From: Parafilimonas terrae
GTDB lineage: Bacteria > Bacteroidota > Bacteroidia > Chitinophagales > Chitinophagaceae
Assembly (NCBI RefSeq): GCF_900115755.1
Contig: NZ_FOXQ01000012.1
Span: forward strand, 62,001-126,000
Direction of reading: 5' to 3'
DNA length: 64,000 nucleotides
The notes beneath the pieces are model-generated. The model worked only from the letters and a program-made list of their open reading frames with translations, ran no database searches and was not told the origin of the DNA. Both the position numbers and the translations under genes were made by a program. Of the stretch, positions 9,361-18,112 are shown in pieces. Every line of letters begins with the position of its first letter. Positions within the stretch are counted from its first letter, which is position 1.

Positions 9361-10437
9361 ATGGAAAAGATATTAAAACCATTCCTGCTTTTTTATATGA
9401 TGCTGATGTGCTTTGGCAGCCATGCGCAGGATATTGGCTTCTCGCAATTTTATGACCAGCCATTGCTGCGCAACCCGGCACTGGCAGGCATTTTTAATGG
9501 CGATATAAGGTTTACGGCTTCTTACAGAAACCAATGGCAAAGCGTAACCATACCTTATCGCACATTTGGTATAAGCTCCGAAATAAAATTCCCGATGCAG
9601 ATAATGGATTATGATGTTACCGGCACATTTGGGCTGGAAATATTCAGGGATGTTGCGGGCACTTCAGAATTTAGTACCACGCAAATTTTACCAGCCTGGA
9701 ATATAAGCGTAAGAACAGGCGAAAATTCGTTTTTGTCGGGCGGCTTTATGGCAGGTTTAATGCAGCAAAAATTCGATCCTTCAAAACTTATACTGAACGA
9801 CCAGTTTGTTGGTAACAGCGATGGCAGTTTTTCTGTACTGCCTTATACCAGCCAGGTTTTTAATAAAACCAGCGTTAATTATTTAGACCTGTCGCTGGGC
9901 GTAACCTATAAAAGTTCCCTGAATGAAAATGTAGATTTTTATGTGGGTGCGGGCTTGTTTCATTTAACCAATCCTTCTGTTGGCTTTTTTGATGGCAGCA
10001 AGATCATGCTCAATAAAAAATTAGCGTTGAATGCCGGTTTATCAAACGCCATTGGCGATGCCAATGAATTGATTTTGTATGCTGATTATTTTGATCAATA
10101 TACAAGCAATTTTAAACGGGTGGGTATAAATACAGCCCAGTTTGGGATAATGTATAACCATGCTTTTTTTGAATCGGATGGCAGCGCTTCTATAACCGGC
10201 GGGTTGCTTTACAGGTGGAACGATGCCATTATACCGGTTGTGCAACTGGAGCTTGCAAAATTTACCATCGGCGCAAGCTATGATGCGAATGTAAGCAAGC
10301 TGGTAGTGGCATCGCAGGCACGCGGCGGTTTTGAGCTCACTTTATCTTTCAAGTCGTTTCTTAATTCAAGAAACCCGGACCTGATGAGTGCACGGTGCCC
10401 GGGTTTCGGTAAACGAAAAACAAATCCGTATTATTGA
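9361..10437 (+). CDS. PorP/SprF family type IX secretion outer-membrane protein
   Basis: A 358-residue protein with a signal peptide ending near HAQDIGFSQFYDQPLLRNPA, the hallmark N-terminus of the PorP/SprF family (FSQFYDQPLLRNPALAGIF). The rest alternates short amphipathic strands and glycine-rich turns typical of an outer-membrane beta barrel. SprF is needed for secretion or anchoring of SprB-like giant adhesins in gliding Bacteroidota. Coding begins four bases after the stop of the giant secreted protein, so the two are almost certainly co-transcribed and functionally paired. The 3' end is only four bases from the end of convergent bioB. The partner relationship is established for the family and inferred here. 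Confidence 0.9.
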   Translation: MEKILKPFLLFYMMLMCFGSHAQDIGFSQFYDQPLLRNPALAGIFNGDIRFTASYRNQWQSVTIPYRTFGISSEIKFPMQIMDYDVTGTFGLEIFRDVAGTSEFSTTQILPAWNISVRTGENSFLSGGFMAGLMQQKFDPSKLILNDQFVGNSDGSFSVLPYTSQVFNKTSVNYLDLSLGVTYKSSLNENVDFYVGAGLFHLTNPSVGFFDGSKIMLNKKLALNAGLSNAIGDANELILYADYFDQYTSNFKRVGINTAQFGIMYNHAFFESDGSASITGGLLYRWNDAIIPVVQLELAKFTIGASYDANVSKLVVASQARGGFELTLSFKSFLNSRNPDLMSARCPGFGKRKTNPYY

Positions 10438-10441
10438 CTGT

Positions 10442-11437
10442 TCACGCTAAAGCTTCTGCCGCAAATTCTTTCTCTTCCTTAAATGCCACCCTCGGTTTTA
10501 AGCCAAGTAAATTAAACATGGCATCATCTTCTTCAAAGCTTGGATTTGGCGTGGTTAATAATTTGTCACCCGCGAAAATAGAATTGGCGCCAGCCATAAA
10601 ACATAAAGCCTGTTCGCTCACGCTCATGCTTGTGCGGCCTGCGCTTAAACGCACCATCGCCTTCGGCATAAGAATACGCGCTGTAGCGATCATGCGAACC
10701 ATATCCCAAACATCCACGTGCTGATTATGTTCCAATGGCGTACCGGCAACCGGCACCAATGCATTAATCGGCACACTTTCCGGATGCTCCGGCATAGTAG
10801 ATAATGTATGCAGCATTTTTATGCGGTCTTCATGTTTTTCACCCAAACCAATTATGCCGCCGCAGCAAACACTCACGCCGGCTTTACGCACATGCTCCAA
10901 AGTATCCAACCGGTCTTCATAAGTGCGCGTTGTAATAATCTGCTCATAATATTCAGAAGAAGTATCAAGGTTATGGTTGTATGCATACAAACCGGCATCG
11001 GCCAGTTTTTGTGCCTGTGTTTCGCTTAACATTCCAAGCGTGCAGCAAACTTCCATACCCATTTCATTCACGCCTTTCACCATTTCCAAAACACGGTCAA
11101 AGTCGCGGTTATCACGCACTTCGCGCCAGGCTGCACCCATACAAAAACGGGTACTGCCTGCATCTTTTGCTTTTTGCGCATAAGCAAGCACTTCATCTTT
11201 TTTCATCAGCGCATGCACATTTACACCGGTATTATAACGTGCAGCCTGCGGACAGTAAGCACAATCTTCTGTGCAGCCACCGGTTTTAATGCTCAGCAAA
11301 GTGCATACCTGCACCTCTGCGGTATCGTTATATTTTTTGTGAACGTTTGCCGCCCTTAAAATAAGTTCAAGAACGGGCGTATTGTATATTTCGTAAATCT
11401 CTTCTATTGACCAATTGTTACGGATATCATCCTGCAT
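10442..11437 (-). CDS. bioB: Biotin synthase BioB (radical SAM)
   Basis: BioB inserts sulfur into dethiobiotin to make biotin using S-adenosylmethionine and two iron-sulfur clusters. From the ATG at 11437 it is 331 residues. The radical SAM motif [12 protein letters not shown] gives Cys55, Cys59 and Cys62 for the 4Fe-4S cluster; [21 protein letters not shown] and VRLSAGR are further BioB signatures that bind substrate and the second cluster. A longer upstream start (to 11533) is rejected because an exact TAnnTTTG promoter box lies inside that stretch. No other bio genes are nearby. Confidence 0.95.
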   Translation of the reverse strand: MQDDIRNNWSIEEIYEIYNTPVLELILRAANVHKKYNDTAEVQVCTLLSIKTGGCTEDCAYCPQAARYNTGVNVHALMKKDEVLAYAQKAKDAGSTRFCMGAAWREVRDNRDFDRVLEMVKGVNEMGMEVCCTLGMLSETQAQKLADAGLYAYNHNLDTSSEYYEQIITTRTYEDRLDTLEHVRKAGVSVCCGGIIGLGEKHEDRIKMLHTLSTMPEHPESVPINALVPVAGTPLEHNQHVDVWDMVRMIATARILMPKAMVRLSAGRTSMSVSEQALCFMAGANSIFAGDKLLTTPNPSFEEDDAMFNLLGLKPRVAFKEEKEFAAEALA

Positions 11438-11456
11438 ATAAACTTTATTTGAAAGG

Positions 11457-11464
11457 CAAAAATA
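11457..11464 (-). promoter_or_regulatory. Bacteroidota -7 box for bioB
   Basis: On the minus strand this reads TATTTTTG, an exact TAnnTTTG match, ending 19 bases before the ATG at 11437. It sets the start of the gene. Confidence 0.5.
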
Positions 11465-11774
11465 GGGAAGTTGGTTTTTATGGTAATGCCGAAGCTTTAC
11501 CAGCTTTATCACGGAAATCATATTTAGCGCCAATTAACATGCCGCTGGTATTCATTTTTTGTTTGAATGGTGTAAATGAATTAGCAATGCTTGAGCGCCT
11601 GTATTTGAAACAAGGTTCAATAAAAAATTGATTTTTGTTTGTATGAAGTGAAAAAAATTATGCTTGTATTTTTTAGTACTTCCGAAGTATCTTTTAATAC
11701 TTCCGTCATACTTTTTGCTGTGCAGGCACCTGTGCCTTGTAACTTAAAACAGAAACCCGCGGCCATAAAAATTA

Positions 11775-11782
11775 TATTTTTG
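11775..11782 (+). promoter_or_regulatory. Bacteroidota -7 box for the sulfatase gene
   Basis: TATTTTTG, an exact TAnnTTTG match, 45 bases before the ATG at 11828; the expected leader is about 35-40 bases. Confidence 0.5.
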
Positions 11783-11827
11783 AACGAACGTTAAAAAGCA
11801 TTTATCAATTCAAAACCAGCGCTTGCT

Positions 11828-13693
11828 ATGCATTATTCCTGTTTCAAAAATTGTATTGTTATTATCAATATTATTTGCTGCCTGTGCTTTACACATTCAT
11901 CTTATGCCCAAACAAAGCCAAACATAATTATCTTTTTATGCGATGACCTTAACCAGCAGGATGTGGGTTGTTATGGCAACACCGATGTGCATACGCCCAA
12001 TATGGATAAGCTGGCAACAGAAGGTTTACGTTTTACAAAAGCCTACGCCGCATCGCCCATGTGCTCACCGTCCCGCAGTGTATTGTTTACCGGCCTCTAT
12101 CCTTTTCATAATGGCTCGCAAATGAATCATTTCACCGTGCGCCCCGGCATCAGCAGCCTGCCTTATTACCTGCAACAACAGGGTTATCGCGTAGTAATTG
12201 CAGGAAAGATTGATGTATTTCCCGCAGATAAATTTCCGTTTGAACATATTGGTAAAGAGTTTGGGAAATATGAACCTGTAAGCAATCGTACAGACAGGAA
12301 GAAAGAAACCGTGCACCTGATAGAAGCACATTTTAAAACAAAGCCTGGCCAACCTTTATGTCTTATTGTTGCTCCATGGATTCCGCATGTTCCGTGGTTT
12401 CCTAATAAAGATTTTAATCCGCAGCAATTAAAGTTACCGGAATACCTGGCAGATACAAAAGAAACCCGGCAAGCGCTTGCTGCCTATTATCAAAGTATTA
12501 GTGTGGCTGATGAAATGTTCGGCGAAGTTTTGCAGGCTTTGGACCAGGCAGGCGAAAAAGAACATACGGCCGTAATGCTCACATCAGACCAGGGCGCACA
12601 ATTTCCTTCCGCTAAATGGACGGTTTATGACCAGGGCCTGAGAGTGCCTTTAATTGTAAGATGGCCGGGAAAAACAATGGCAGGCACAACAACAGATGCA
12701 TTGGTTTCACTGGCAGATATAACGCCAACGCTGATAGACATGGCAGATGGAAAAGCAATTGAAGGGCTTGACGGTTCTTCTTTTAAAGAAGTGTTGCTGA
12801 ATAAGAAAAAAGATCATCACCAATATGTTTTTGCTGAAACTTCAATGGAGCCGCATTATTGGTATAACTATACGCCGGCACGTTCCGTTATTACGGCAGA
12901 AGGTTTTCATTATATTAAAAATTATCATCCGGGCACACGCTTTATCACGCATATAGACAGTGTAGAAAGAAATGAATTTTATTTTGACTCCTGGGTGCAG
13001 CAGGCATCATCGGATAATAAAACGAAATTTCTGCTCAGCCGTTACAGTTACCGCCCGCCGGAAGAACTTTTTAATTTAAACAATGACCGCGCTGAATTTA
13101 AAAACCTCGCCGGTAATAGAGCATACATTAAACAACTGATGACAATGCGCCTTCTTTTAAAACAGGAATTAAACCGGCAGGGAGAAACAGAAACGATGAT
13201 AAAAGAAGGGCCGTTGCCTGAGTTTTCTGACCACAGTTATACCATCAGGCAACATAACAGCGCCGCTGACCTTTCATTCAACAAAAAATTATGGAACCCT
13301 GGTGTGCTCTATATTACAGCCTGGATTGAAGGAACAAATAACGGTGGTGTAATTTGTGATTACTTCAATAATTTTAAACTGTATGCTTATAAAAACAGGA
13401 TAGGGATTATGCTTGCTGACAGCACTGTATTGGAAAGCGCTGTATTACCTGCAAACAGCGGGCATTTGCTGGTGCGCCTTTCTGCACAGGGCGATTTAAA
13501 TATTCAGTTTAACCATGAACCTGTATTAAGCAAACAGCTTGATAAGGACCTTACAAAAATAAAAGGCGGTTACGTTACCTGCGGAAAAATTCAGGGCGAG
13601 GCATATAGCGGCAGGCTGCAGAGTTTCCAGGGCACAATATCTGATTTACGGTTTACGATGAATTCATTATTAAGCGGGCCGAATGCACCGTAA
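11828..13693 (+). CDS. Exported arylsulfatase-family sulfatase with C-terminal carbohydrate-binding-like domain
   Basis: A 621-residue family S1 sulfatase that removes sulfate esters, probably from polysaccharides. A signal peptide ends at SSYAQ. Metal ligands DD (residues 39-40, FLCDDLNQQDVGCYG) and the formylglycine motif CSPSR (Cys79 to Arg83) are present, so the enzyme needs post-translational activation by an anaerobic or FGE-type maturase, not seen in this window. HVPWFPN and TSDQGAQFPSAKWTVYDQGLRVP are further active-site signatures. The catalytic part ends near residue 450. The last 170 residues form a beta-rich, LamG-like domain (GVLYITAWIEG, YKNRIGIMLADS), an unusual addition. The gene is not next to the polysaccharide locus at the far end of the window. 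Substrate is unknown. Confidence 0.88.
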   Translation: MHYSCFKNCIVIINIICCLCFTHSSYAQTKPNIIIFLCDDLNQQDVGCYGNTDVHTPNMDKLATEGLRFTKAYAASPMCSPSRSVLFTGLYPFHNGSQMNHFTVRPGISSLPYYLQQQGYRVVIAGKIDVFPADKFPFEHIGKEFGKYEPVSNRTDRKKETVHLIEAHFKTKPGQPLCLIVAPWIPHVPWFPNKDFNPQQLKLPEYLADTKETRQALAAYYQSISVADEMFGEVLQALDQAGEKEHTAVMLTSDQGAQFPSAKWTVYDQGLRVPLIVRWPGKTMAGTTTDALVSLADITPTLIDMADGKAIEGLDGSSFKEVLLNKKKDHHQYVFAETSMEPHYWYNYTPARSVITAEGFHYIKNYHPGTRFITHIDSVERNEFYFDSWVQQASSDNKTKFLLSRYSYRPPEELFNLNNDRAEFKNLAGNRAYIKQLMTMRLLLKQELNRQGETETMIKEGPLPEFSDHSYTIRQHNSAADLSFNKKLWNPGVLYITAWIEGTNNGGVICDYFNNFKLYAYKNRIGIMLADSTVLESAVLPANSGHLLVRLSAQGDLNIQFNHEPVLSKQLDKDLTKIKGGYVTCGKIQGEAYSGRLQSFQGTISDLRFTMNSLLSGPNAP

Positions 13694-13877
13694 GATGATA
13701 ATAAATTGCAGTAACGACAATACAAAAAACGAAAGGGACGAGTATTAAAAATCAGGAGGCAATTTTTTTGGAACTGCGTGGATATTCGTAAATCTTTGTA
13801 TTGTGCGGTCATGCTAAGGGGCAGCAGTACTATAATTGAAGATAAAATCTAATACCTAAACAGAAAGCATAAAATTG

Positions 13878-13885
13878 TATTTTTG
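13878..13885 (+). promoter_or_regulatory. Bacteroidota -7 box for the ImmA-type gene
   Basis: TATTTTTG, an exact TAnnTTTG match, ends 7 bases before the ATG at 13893. This supports a very short or absent leader and rules out the upstream TTG start at 13875, which would place the box inside the coding sequence. Confidence 0.55.
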
Positions 13886-13892
13886 GTACCCA

Positions 13893-15071
13893 ATGGCAGA
13901 CAAAGCTTTCATAACTCCCAATGTACTCAAATGGGCAAGAGAATCGGCAAAAATGTCCGAAGAAATTGCGGCTGCTAAGGTTTCTGTGAGCGTTGACAAG
14001 CTTCAAGAGTGGGAAAATGGAGCGAGTCAGCCAACTATTAAGCAAGCTCAGACTCTGGCAAAAGCTTATAAGAGACCTTTTGCCTTATTCTTTCTCCCAG
14101 AAATACCCAGAGACTTCCAACCTCTCCAAGACTTTAGAAAGAGTGGTTCAAAATCATTAACGACTTCTTCAATTTTCATCATTCGTGAAATTCAACAAAA
14201 GCAAGCATGGATAAGTGATGCCTATGCCGACAATGATGAAATCAAATTACCATTTGTAGGACGGTTTACTATTAATGATAACCCACAAACAGTTGCCCAA
14301 GACATTTTAAAAACATTGGATATTCATCCGACTCACTACAAATCAGAAAATCCAATTAGAGAATGGATAGACGCAGCAGAAACAAAAGGGATTTTTGTAT
14401 CGAGAACTAGTTTTATACATTCTCGTTTAAAACTGGATTCAGAAGAATTACAGGGGTTTGCAATTTCTGACCCCTTTGCTCCTTTTGTATTTGTAAACTC
14501 TGATGATTGGAATGCTCCTCAACTTTTTACACTTCTTCATGAAATAGCCCATATTTGGATTTCAGAAACTGGTATATCGAATGATATAGAACCAGAAATT
14601 AAAAACAAAGATAAATTTCACCCGGTGGAATTATTCTGTAATGAAGTGGCTGCAAACGCTTTAATGCCTAAAGATATAGTGCTAAATTTTGGCACTCAAA
14701 TTTATCAAAATTCTAAAGAGGCTTTTAAGGCGGCAAGACTTCTTGGTGTGAGTTCTTTTGCTCTTATTGTAAGAGCATTAAATCTAGGATTAATTTCTAT
14801 TCCGATATATCAAAAATTAAAAAAGCAAGCTGATATAGATTTTGCTGAATACTTAAAACGTGAAGCTGAAAAAAAGGCAAAACAGAAAGAAAAAGAAAAC
14901 CCAGGTGGTCCAAACTATTTTCTATTGCAACTAAACAGAAATAGTAGGCTTTTTACACAAACGGTTTTAGATGCATTTCGTGGAGGTTCTATTGAACCAA
15001 CATTGGCAAGTAATCTACTTAATGTTCAAATAAATAAATTTCAAAAACTCGAAGCACAACTTTTTAGATGA
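13893..15071 (+). CDS. XRE-domain ImmA/IrrE family metallo-endopeptidase
   Basis: A 392-residue protein with an N-terminal helix-turn-helix domain (about residues 8-65: MSEEIAAAKVSVSVDKLQEW, then QPTIKQAQTLAKAYKRP) and a C-terminal ImmA/IrrE zinc peptidase domain. The HEIAH motif gives His216, Glu217 and His220, and the third ligand region is ELFCNEVAANALMP. ImmA cleaves repressors and antitoxins in mobile elements and stress systems. The stop codon overlaps the next gene by four bases (ATGA), so the two are translationally coupled. The stretch is more AT-rich than neighbouring genes by eye, suggesting acquisition. An antitoxin-like or regulatory role toward the PIN partner is inference. Confidence 0.85.
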   Translation: MADKAFITPNVLKWARESAKMSEEIAAAKVSVSVDKLQEWENGASQPTIKQAQTLAKAYKRPFALFFLPEIPRDFQPLQDFRKSGSKSLTTSSIFIIREIQQKQAWISDAYADNDEIKLPFVGRFTINDNPQTVAQDILKTLDIHPTHYKSENPIREWIDAAETKGIFVSRTSFIHSRLKLDSEELQGFAISDPFAPFVFVNSDDWNAPQLFTLLHEIAHIWISETGISNDIEPEIKNKDKFHPVELFCNEVAANALMPKDIVLNFGTQIYQNSKEAFKAARLLGVSSFALIVRALNLGLISIPIYQKLKKQADIDFAEYLKREAEKKAKQKEKENPGGPNYFLLQLNRNSRLFTQTVLDAFRGGSIEPTLASNLLNVQINKFQKLEAQLFR

Positions 15072-15574
15072 GCACATTGGCAAATAAGTATTGTTTAGAT
15101 GCCAATGTGTTAATTCAAGCATGGCAAAAATATTATAACCCCAAATTTTGTCCAGACTATTGGAGTATTCTTATTGAATTAGGCAAACAAGGTAAAATAT
15201 TCATTCCTGAGTCAGTTTATGAGGAAATAACAAGAACAGAAGACGACTTATCTAAATGGTTAAAAGCCAGTAAAATCCCGATACAGAACATCACTGAAGC
15301 GGTTACCGTTTGCCTTCAAAAAATATACACTCACGACCCGCTTCATAAAAATTTGGTTGACAATACTAAAGCTCGTTCATTGGCTGATCCTTGGGTGATT
15401 GCACATGCAATAAATGAAAATGCCACAGTTGTTACAAAAGAAGAAAAAGTTACTGCTTTAAGTTCGACAAGGATTAAAATTCCAAATGTTTGTGACAACA
15501 TGGGAGTTCGATGGATTAACGACTTTGACTTTGTTCATGAATTAGGAATTCAATTCACTTGCTCAATTAAATAG
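15068..15574 (+). CDS. DUF4411 family PIN-like protein (probable toxin partner)
   Basis: A 168-residue protein of the DUF4411 family, related to PIN-domain ribonucleases. Acidic residues expected in the active site are visible: Asp11 in YCLDANVLIQAW, glutamates near residues 48-53 (PESVYEEI), and Asp107 in SLADPWVIAHA. DUF4411 genes are commonly found downstream of XRE/ImmA genes, as here with a four-base overlap, and the pair resembles a type II toxin-antitoxin module. RNase activity is plausible from the fold but not established for this protein. There is no signal peptide, so it should be cytoplasmic. Confidence 0.8.
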   Translation: MSTLANKYCLDANVLIQAWQKYYNPKFCPDYWSILIELGKQGKIFIPESVYEEITRTEDDLSKWLKASKIPIQNITEAVTVCLQKIYTHDPLHKNLVDNTKARSLADPWVIAHAINENATVVTKEEKVTALSSTRIKIPNVCDNMGVRWINDFDFVHELGIQFTCSIK

Positions 15575-15676
15575 ACAACACATCGGAGAAAGCACGAACC
15601 ACCAACAAAAGTATGCAAAAGCAGTGCTGGGCATTGTAGCATGAACTATTGTGTATTACGTTTAACTAAAAGCAAT

Positions 15677-16159
15677 ATGAATACTCAAATTCACAAATCA
15701 AAAGGTCCTTGTGTTTATATTCCGCCACCTTTATTTTACGTCTTAATTTTTATAGCTGCTATATTTATTCAAAAAAGATTACCCATTTCAGACACGTTAT
15801 TCCACACAACGATAATAAAAATTTTGGGAACAATTATTTTAATCGTTGCAGTATTTTTCTTAGTCAAAAGCCTGCGACAATTCTTTTTGACAAAAAACAC
15901 AGTAATTCTTATTAAACCTGCTTCCTCACTTCAAACTACAGGAATTTATGCAATTACACGAAACCCGATGTACCTGGGTTTGGCTATTTTGTATTTAGGT
16001 ATTACATGCTTTATCGGAAATTGGTGGAATGTGATTCTTTTTCCTTTGCTGCTCATAATCGTACAGGAATACATTATTAAGCGTGAGGAAAAATATTTAG
16101 AAATTGAATTTGGGCAAGAATACGAAGCGTATAAAAATAAGGTGAGAAGATGGTTGTAA
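15677..16159 (+). CDS. Isoprenylcysteine carboxyl methyltransferase-like integral membrane protein
   Basis: A 160-residue polytopic membrane protein with four or so hydrophobic segments, the conserved GIYAITRNPMYLGLA motif (about residues 94-108) and the terminal EEKYLEIEFGQEYEAYKNKV, both typical of the ICMT/phospholipid methyltransferase (PEMT) family. These enzymes transfer methyl groups from S-adenosylmethionine to lipid or protein substrates at the membrane; the bacterial substrate is generally unknown. The ATG at 15677 is preferred over an in-frame ATG at 15641 because a TACGTTTA stretch (one mismatch to TAnnTTTG) lies between them. It sits in the AT-rich accessory island. Confidence 0.8.
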   Translation: MNTQIHKSKGPCVYIPPPLFYVLIFIAAIFIQKRLPISDTLFHTTIIKILGTIILIVAVFFLVKSLRQFFLTKNTVILIKPASSLQTTGIYAITRNPMYLGLAILYLGITCFIGNWWNVILFPLLLIIVQEYIIKREEKYLEIEFGQEYEAYKNKVRRWL

Positions 16160-16610
16160 GAAATGATTTGCGGCAACTTCAGGCACTATTTATTGTGTTA
16201 TGTTATTTTCACTCCAGGATTATTTTCTGCAAAAACAACTTCTTTTACATCGCCCGTTCTTTTTAAACGCCCTGTTGTAAGCACATTGCGGCAGGCAAGG
16301 GAAAAGATAATTGCGTGGTATATTCGAAACACCATCTCGACAAAGAAATGTTTACAATAGCTTAGTCTTATTCCTTCAGCATGTATAATAAAGCTATAAA
16401 TTTTGAAATAAATAATTAATCACCTTCTGTTCAATCCCATTATAAATTTATTTGTAAGATTTATAGGCCACCATGAATTCATTTTGAGCATCAGGGAAAC
16501 CAATCGTTGACCAATATTTAAGGCAAATTATTTTTTGGTGAAAAGTGAAGCTACTCCTCATTTATATTTTTAATAGAGGCAATTGCCAATATGCAGTATG
16601 TATAAATAAG
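16160..16610. other. Intergenic region with possible decayed minus-strand coding
   Basis: About 450 bases without a solid gene. On the minus strand two short frames look protein-like: 16448-16561 (37 codons from an ATG, ending YWSTIGFPDAQNEFMVAYKS-like residues) and 16198-16335 (45 codons from an ATG, containing RNVLTTGRLKRTGDVKEVVF). Neither is assigned to a family, and they are in separate pieces, so they may be relics of a gene lost in this island. No tRNA or hairpin RNA is evident. Confidence 0.3.
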
Positions 16611-16635
16611 AAGAGGCTGGTGATGCCAGCCTCTT
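16611..16635 (-). terminator. Rho-independent terminator of the small hypothetical gene
   Basis: Perfect 10-bp arms AAGAGGCTGG and CCAGCCTCTT around a 5-base loop. On the minus strand it is followed by CTTATTTATA, and it lies 19 bases after the stop codon of the gene at 16655. Confidence 0.65.
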
Positions 16636-16654
16636 CTTCAAGTGTAAATTTAAT

Positions 16655-17065
16655 TCATGCAAGTTCTTTTTCAGAAGGTGATTTAATCGTGTTAAAATTC
16701 GTTTGCAGCTCTTCGCCCGTTAAATCGAAGTACAGGTTTTGCAATTCATGCAAATGCTTAACCGGCCTCAGGTTTTTCAAGTTATCACAAAACAGGCTGA
16801 CGCCGTTATCATCCAGGGTGCATTTAAAATGATCGCATTCAAAAACAGATGAGTCTGTAATCCAGCTAAACTGCGTGAAGCCTGAATGCAATAAAATTTG
16901 TTTTGTAATGCTGATGGGAATAAGAAGGTCTGGTTTAACCCATTTCCCATCTACCTGAACCTGGTTCCTGCTGATTTCCGTAACCCTTCGTGTTCGATGC
17001 TCGTCATCTTCATAAAAAGATTGCACTTTAAAAAAATTACCAATGCGTAAAGATGGTAGTTTCAT
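16655..17065 (-). CDS. Small hypothetical protein of a Bacteroidota mobile-element-associated family
   Basis: A 136-residue cytoplasmic protein with no signal peptide or membrane segment. The N-terminus (LRIGNFF), the central PDLLIPISITKQILLHSGF and the C-terminal HLHELQNLYFDLTGEEL match a pattern I recall from many short hypothetical proteins on Bacteroidota prophages and islands, where the end typically reads VHQLQNLYFALTGEEL. Function is unknown. It is a single-gene unit with its own terminator and lies at the right edge of the accessory island, divergent from the lipoprotein gene. The family resemblance is from memory and should be treated as a hint. Confidence 0.6.
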   Translation of the reverse strand: MKLPSLRIGNFFKVQSFYEDDEHRTRRVTEISRNQVQVDGKWVKPDLLIPISITKQILLHSGFTQFSWITDSSVFECDHFKCTLDDNGVSLFCDNLKNLRPVKHLHELQNLYFDLTGEELQTNFNTIKSPSEKELA

Positions 17066-17215
17066 AAGATTGAGCTTTAATAGTGAATAATAAATTACAT
17101 TTTAAAGTTACGTAAAATCACGGCATATATTATTGAGAGAAATATTATGTGGACTATTTCTTATCTGGTGAAACGGTTGGCATACATATTGTTATTTCCC
17201 GAAAAAATTCATTCT

Positions 17216-18004
17216 ATGAAAAGTGTTTCATTGTTCCTGCTTGCCGCTGTTCTGTTTTGCTCCTGTTCTAAAAACAATAATGATGATGCGGGCACATCAG
17301 GGCAAACTGATTTCAGTGTTTATCTTACAGATGATCCGGGTAAATATGATAAAGTAAATATTGATGTGCAAAGTGTTGAAGTGCATTACAGTGATGATGC
17401 AGGCGATGCATGGCACAATATAAAAATGGTTTCTCCGGGCGTGCATGACCTTTTAAAATTCACAAATGGCAAAGACACACTTCTTGCCAGGGAAAATATC
17501 GCTTCAAAAAAAATAACACAAATACGGCTTATTTTAGGCGAGAACAATACCGTTGTAGCAGATGGTATAACTTATCCTTTAAAAACACCTTCCGCACAGG
17601 AATCCGGGTTAAAGCTCAATGTAGATGCCACTTTAACGCCCGGCGTTGAATATGCAATATGGACGGATTTTGACGCTTCCAAATCAATTGTTGTTACAGG
17701 CAATAATCAATATATTCTTAAACCCGTTATCCGTGTTTACACAAAGGCTGCTTCCGGTTCTATAAACGGCATTGTTTTACCACCAGCAGCCGAACCCTGG
17801 GTATATGTGCTTAACGGCGCTGATACAATTGCATCCGCCATGCCCGATACTGTCACCGGTGCATTTCTAATACATGGCCTCGAAGCAGGCAGTTATAATG
17901 TTGCAATTGACGGCAACAATAATTTTAATGATACCATTTATAACGATGTTCAGGTATCAATAGGTAATGTAACAGAAACAGGTACAACAAACCTGCATCA
18001 ATAG
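17216..18004 (+). CDS. DUF4382 domain lipoprotein
   Basis: A 262-residue lipoprotein: the signal sequence MKSVSLFLLAAVLFCSC ends in a lipobox with the acylated cysteine at residue 17 (or 15). Residues about 30-175 are a DUF4382 domain (FSVYLTDDPGKYDKVNIDVQ, then ARENIASKKITQIRLILG), and the last 70 residues form a carboxypeptidase-regulatory-like beta sandwich (GAFLIHGLEAGSYNVAIDG). DUF4382 proteins are exported and their function is unknown. The ATG at 17216 is chosen because it begins a proper lipoprotein signal; an upstream frame to 17147 adds an unlikely N-terminus. A very strong hairpin follows the gene. Confidence 0.8.
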   Translation: MKSVSLFLLAAVLFCSCSKNNNDDAGTSGQTDFSVYLTDDPGKYDKVNIDVQSVEVHYSDDAGDAWHNIKMVSPGVHDLLKFTNGKDTLLARENIASKKITQIRLILGENNTVVADGITYPLKTPSAQESGLKLNVDATLTPGVEYAIWTDFDASKSIVVTGNNQYILKPVIRVYTKAASGSINGIVLPPAAEPWVYVLNGADTIASAMPDTVTGAFLIHGLEAGSYNVAIDGNNNFNDTIYNDVQVSIGNVTETGTTNLHQ

Positions 18005-18024
18005 TCAATCACATTCACATTACA

Positions 18025-18067
18025 GGCACAACAAAAAGAGCAGCCCGGCTGCTCTTTTTGTTGTGCC
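18025..18067. terminator. 43-base perfect palindrome acting as terminator
   Basis: Arms 18025-18045 and 18047-18067 pair perfectly over 21 bp around a single central base, with GGCTGCTCTTTTTG on the 3' arm. The U-run is inside the stem, so it can work in both directions. It lies between two plus-strand genes. Confidence 0.75.
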
Positions 18068-18112
18068 ACTTTATATTATGTATCTTCAACCGGACGAATT
18101 AAACATTGTACA

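Larger units (their letters stand above)
11438..11827. other. Intergenic region between divergent bioB and the sulfatase gene
   Basis: About 390 bases without a convincing gene. It holds an exact TAnnTTTG box for each flanking gene. It also holds a perfect 13-base palindrome TACTTCCGAAGTA at 11677-11689, followed 9 bases later by the related TACTTCCGTCATA (11698-11710), which could be a repressor or activator site. No RNA gene is recognisable. Confidence 0.5.

Noticed and set aside
11438-11533. Longer N-terminus for BioB
   Set aside because: An exact promoter box lies within it, and BioB homologues start near [10 protein letters not shown].
11407-11631. Plus-strand frame over the bioB promoter
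   Set aside because: It has no family match and overlaps the bioB start and promoter on the other strand.
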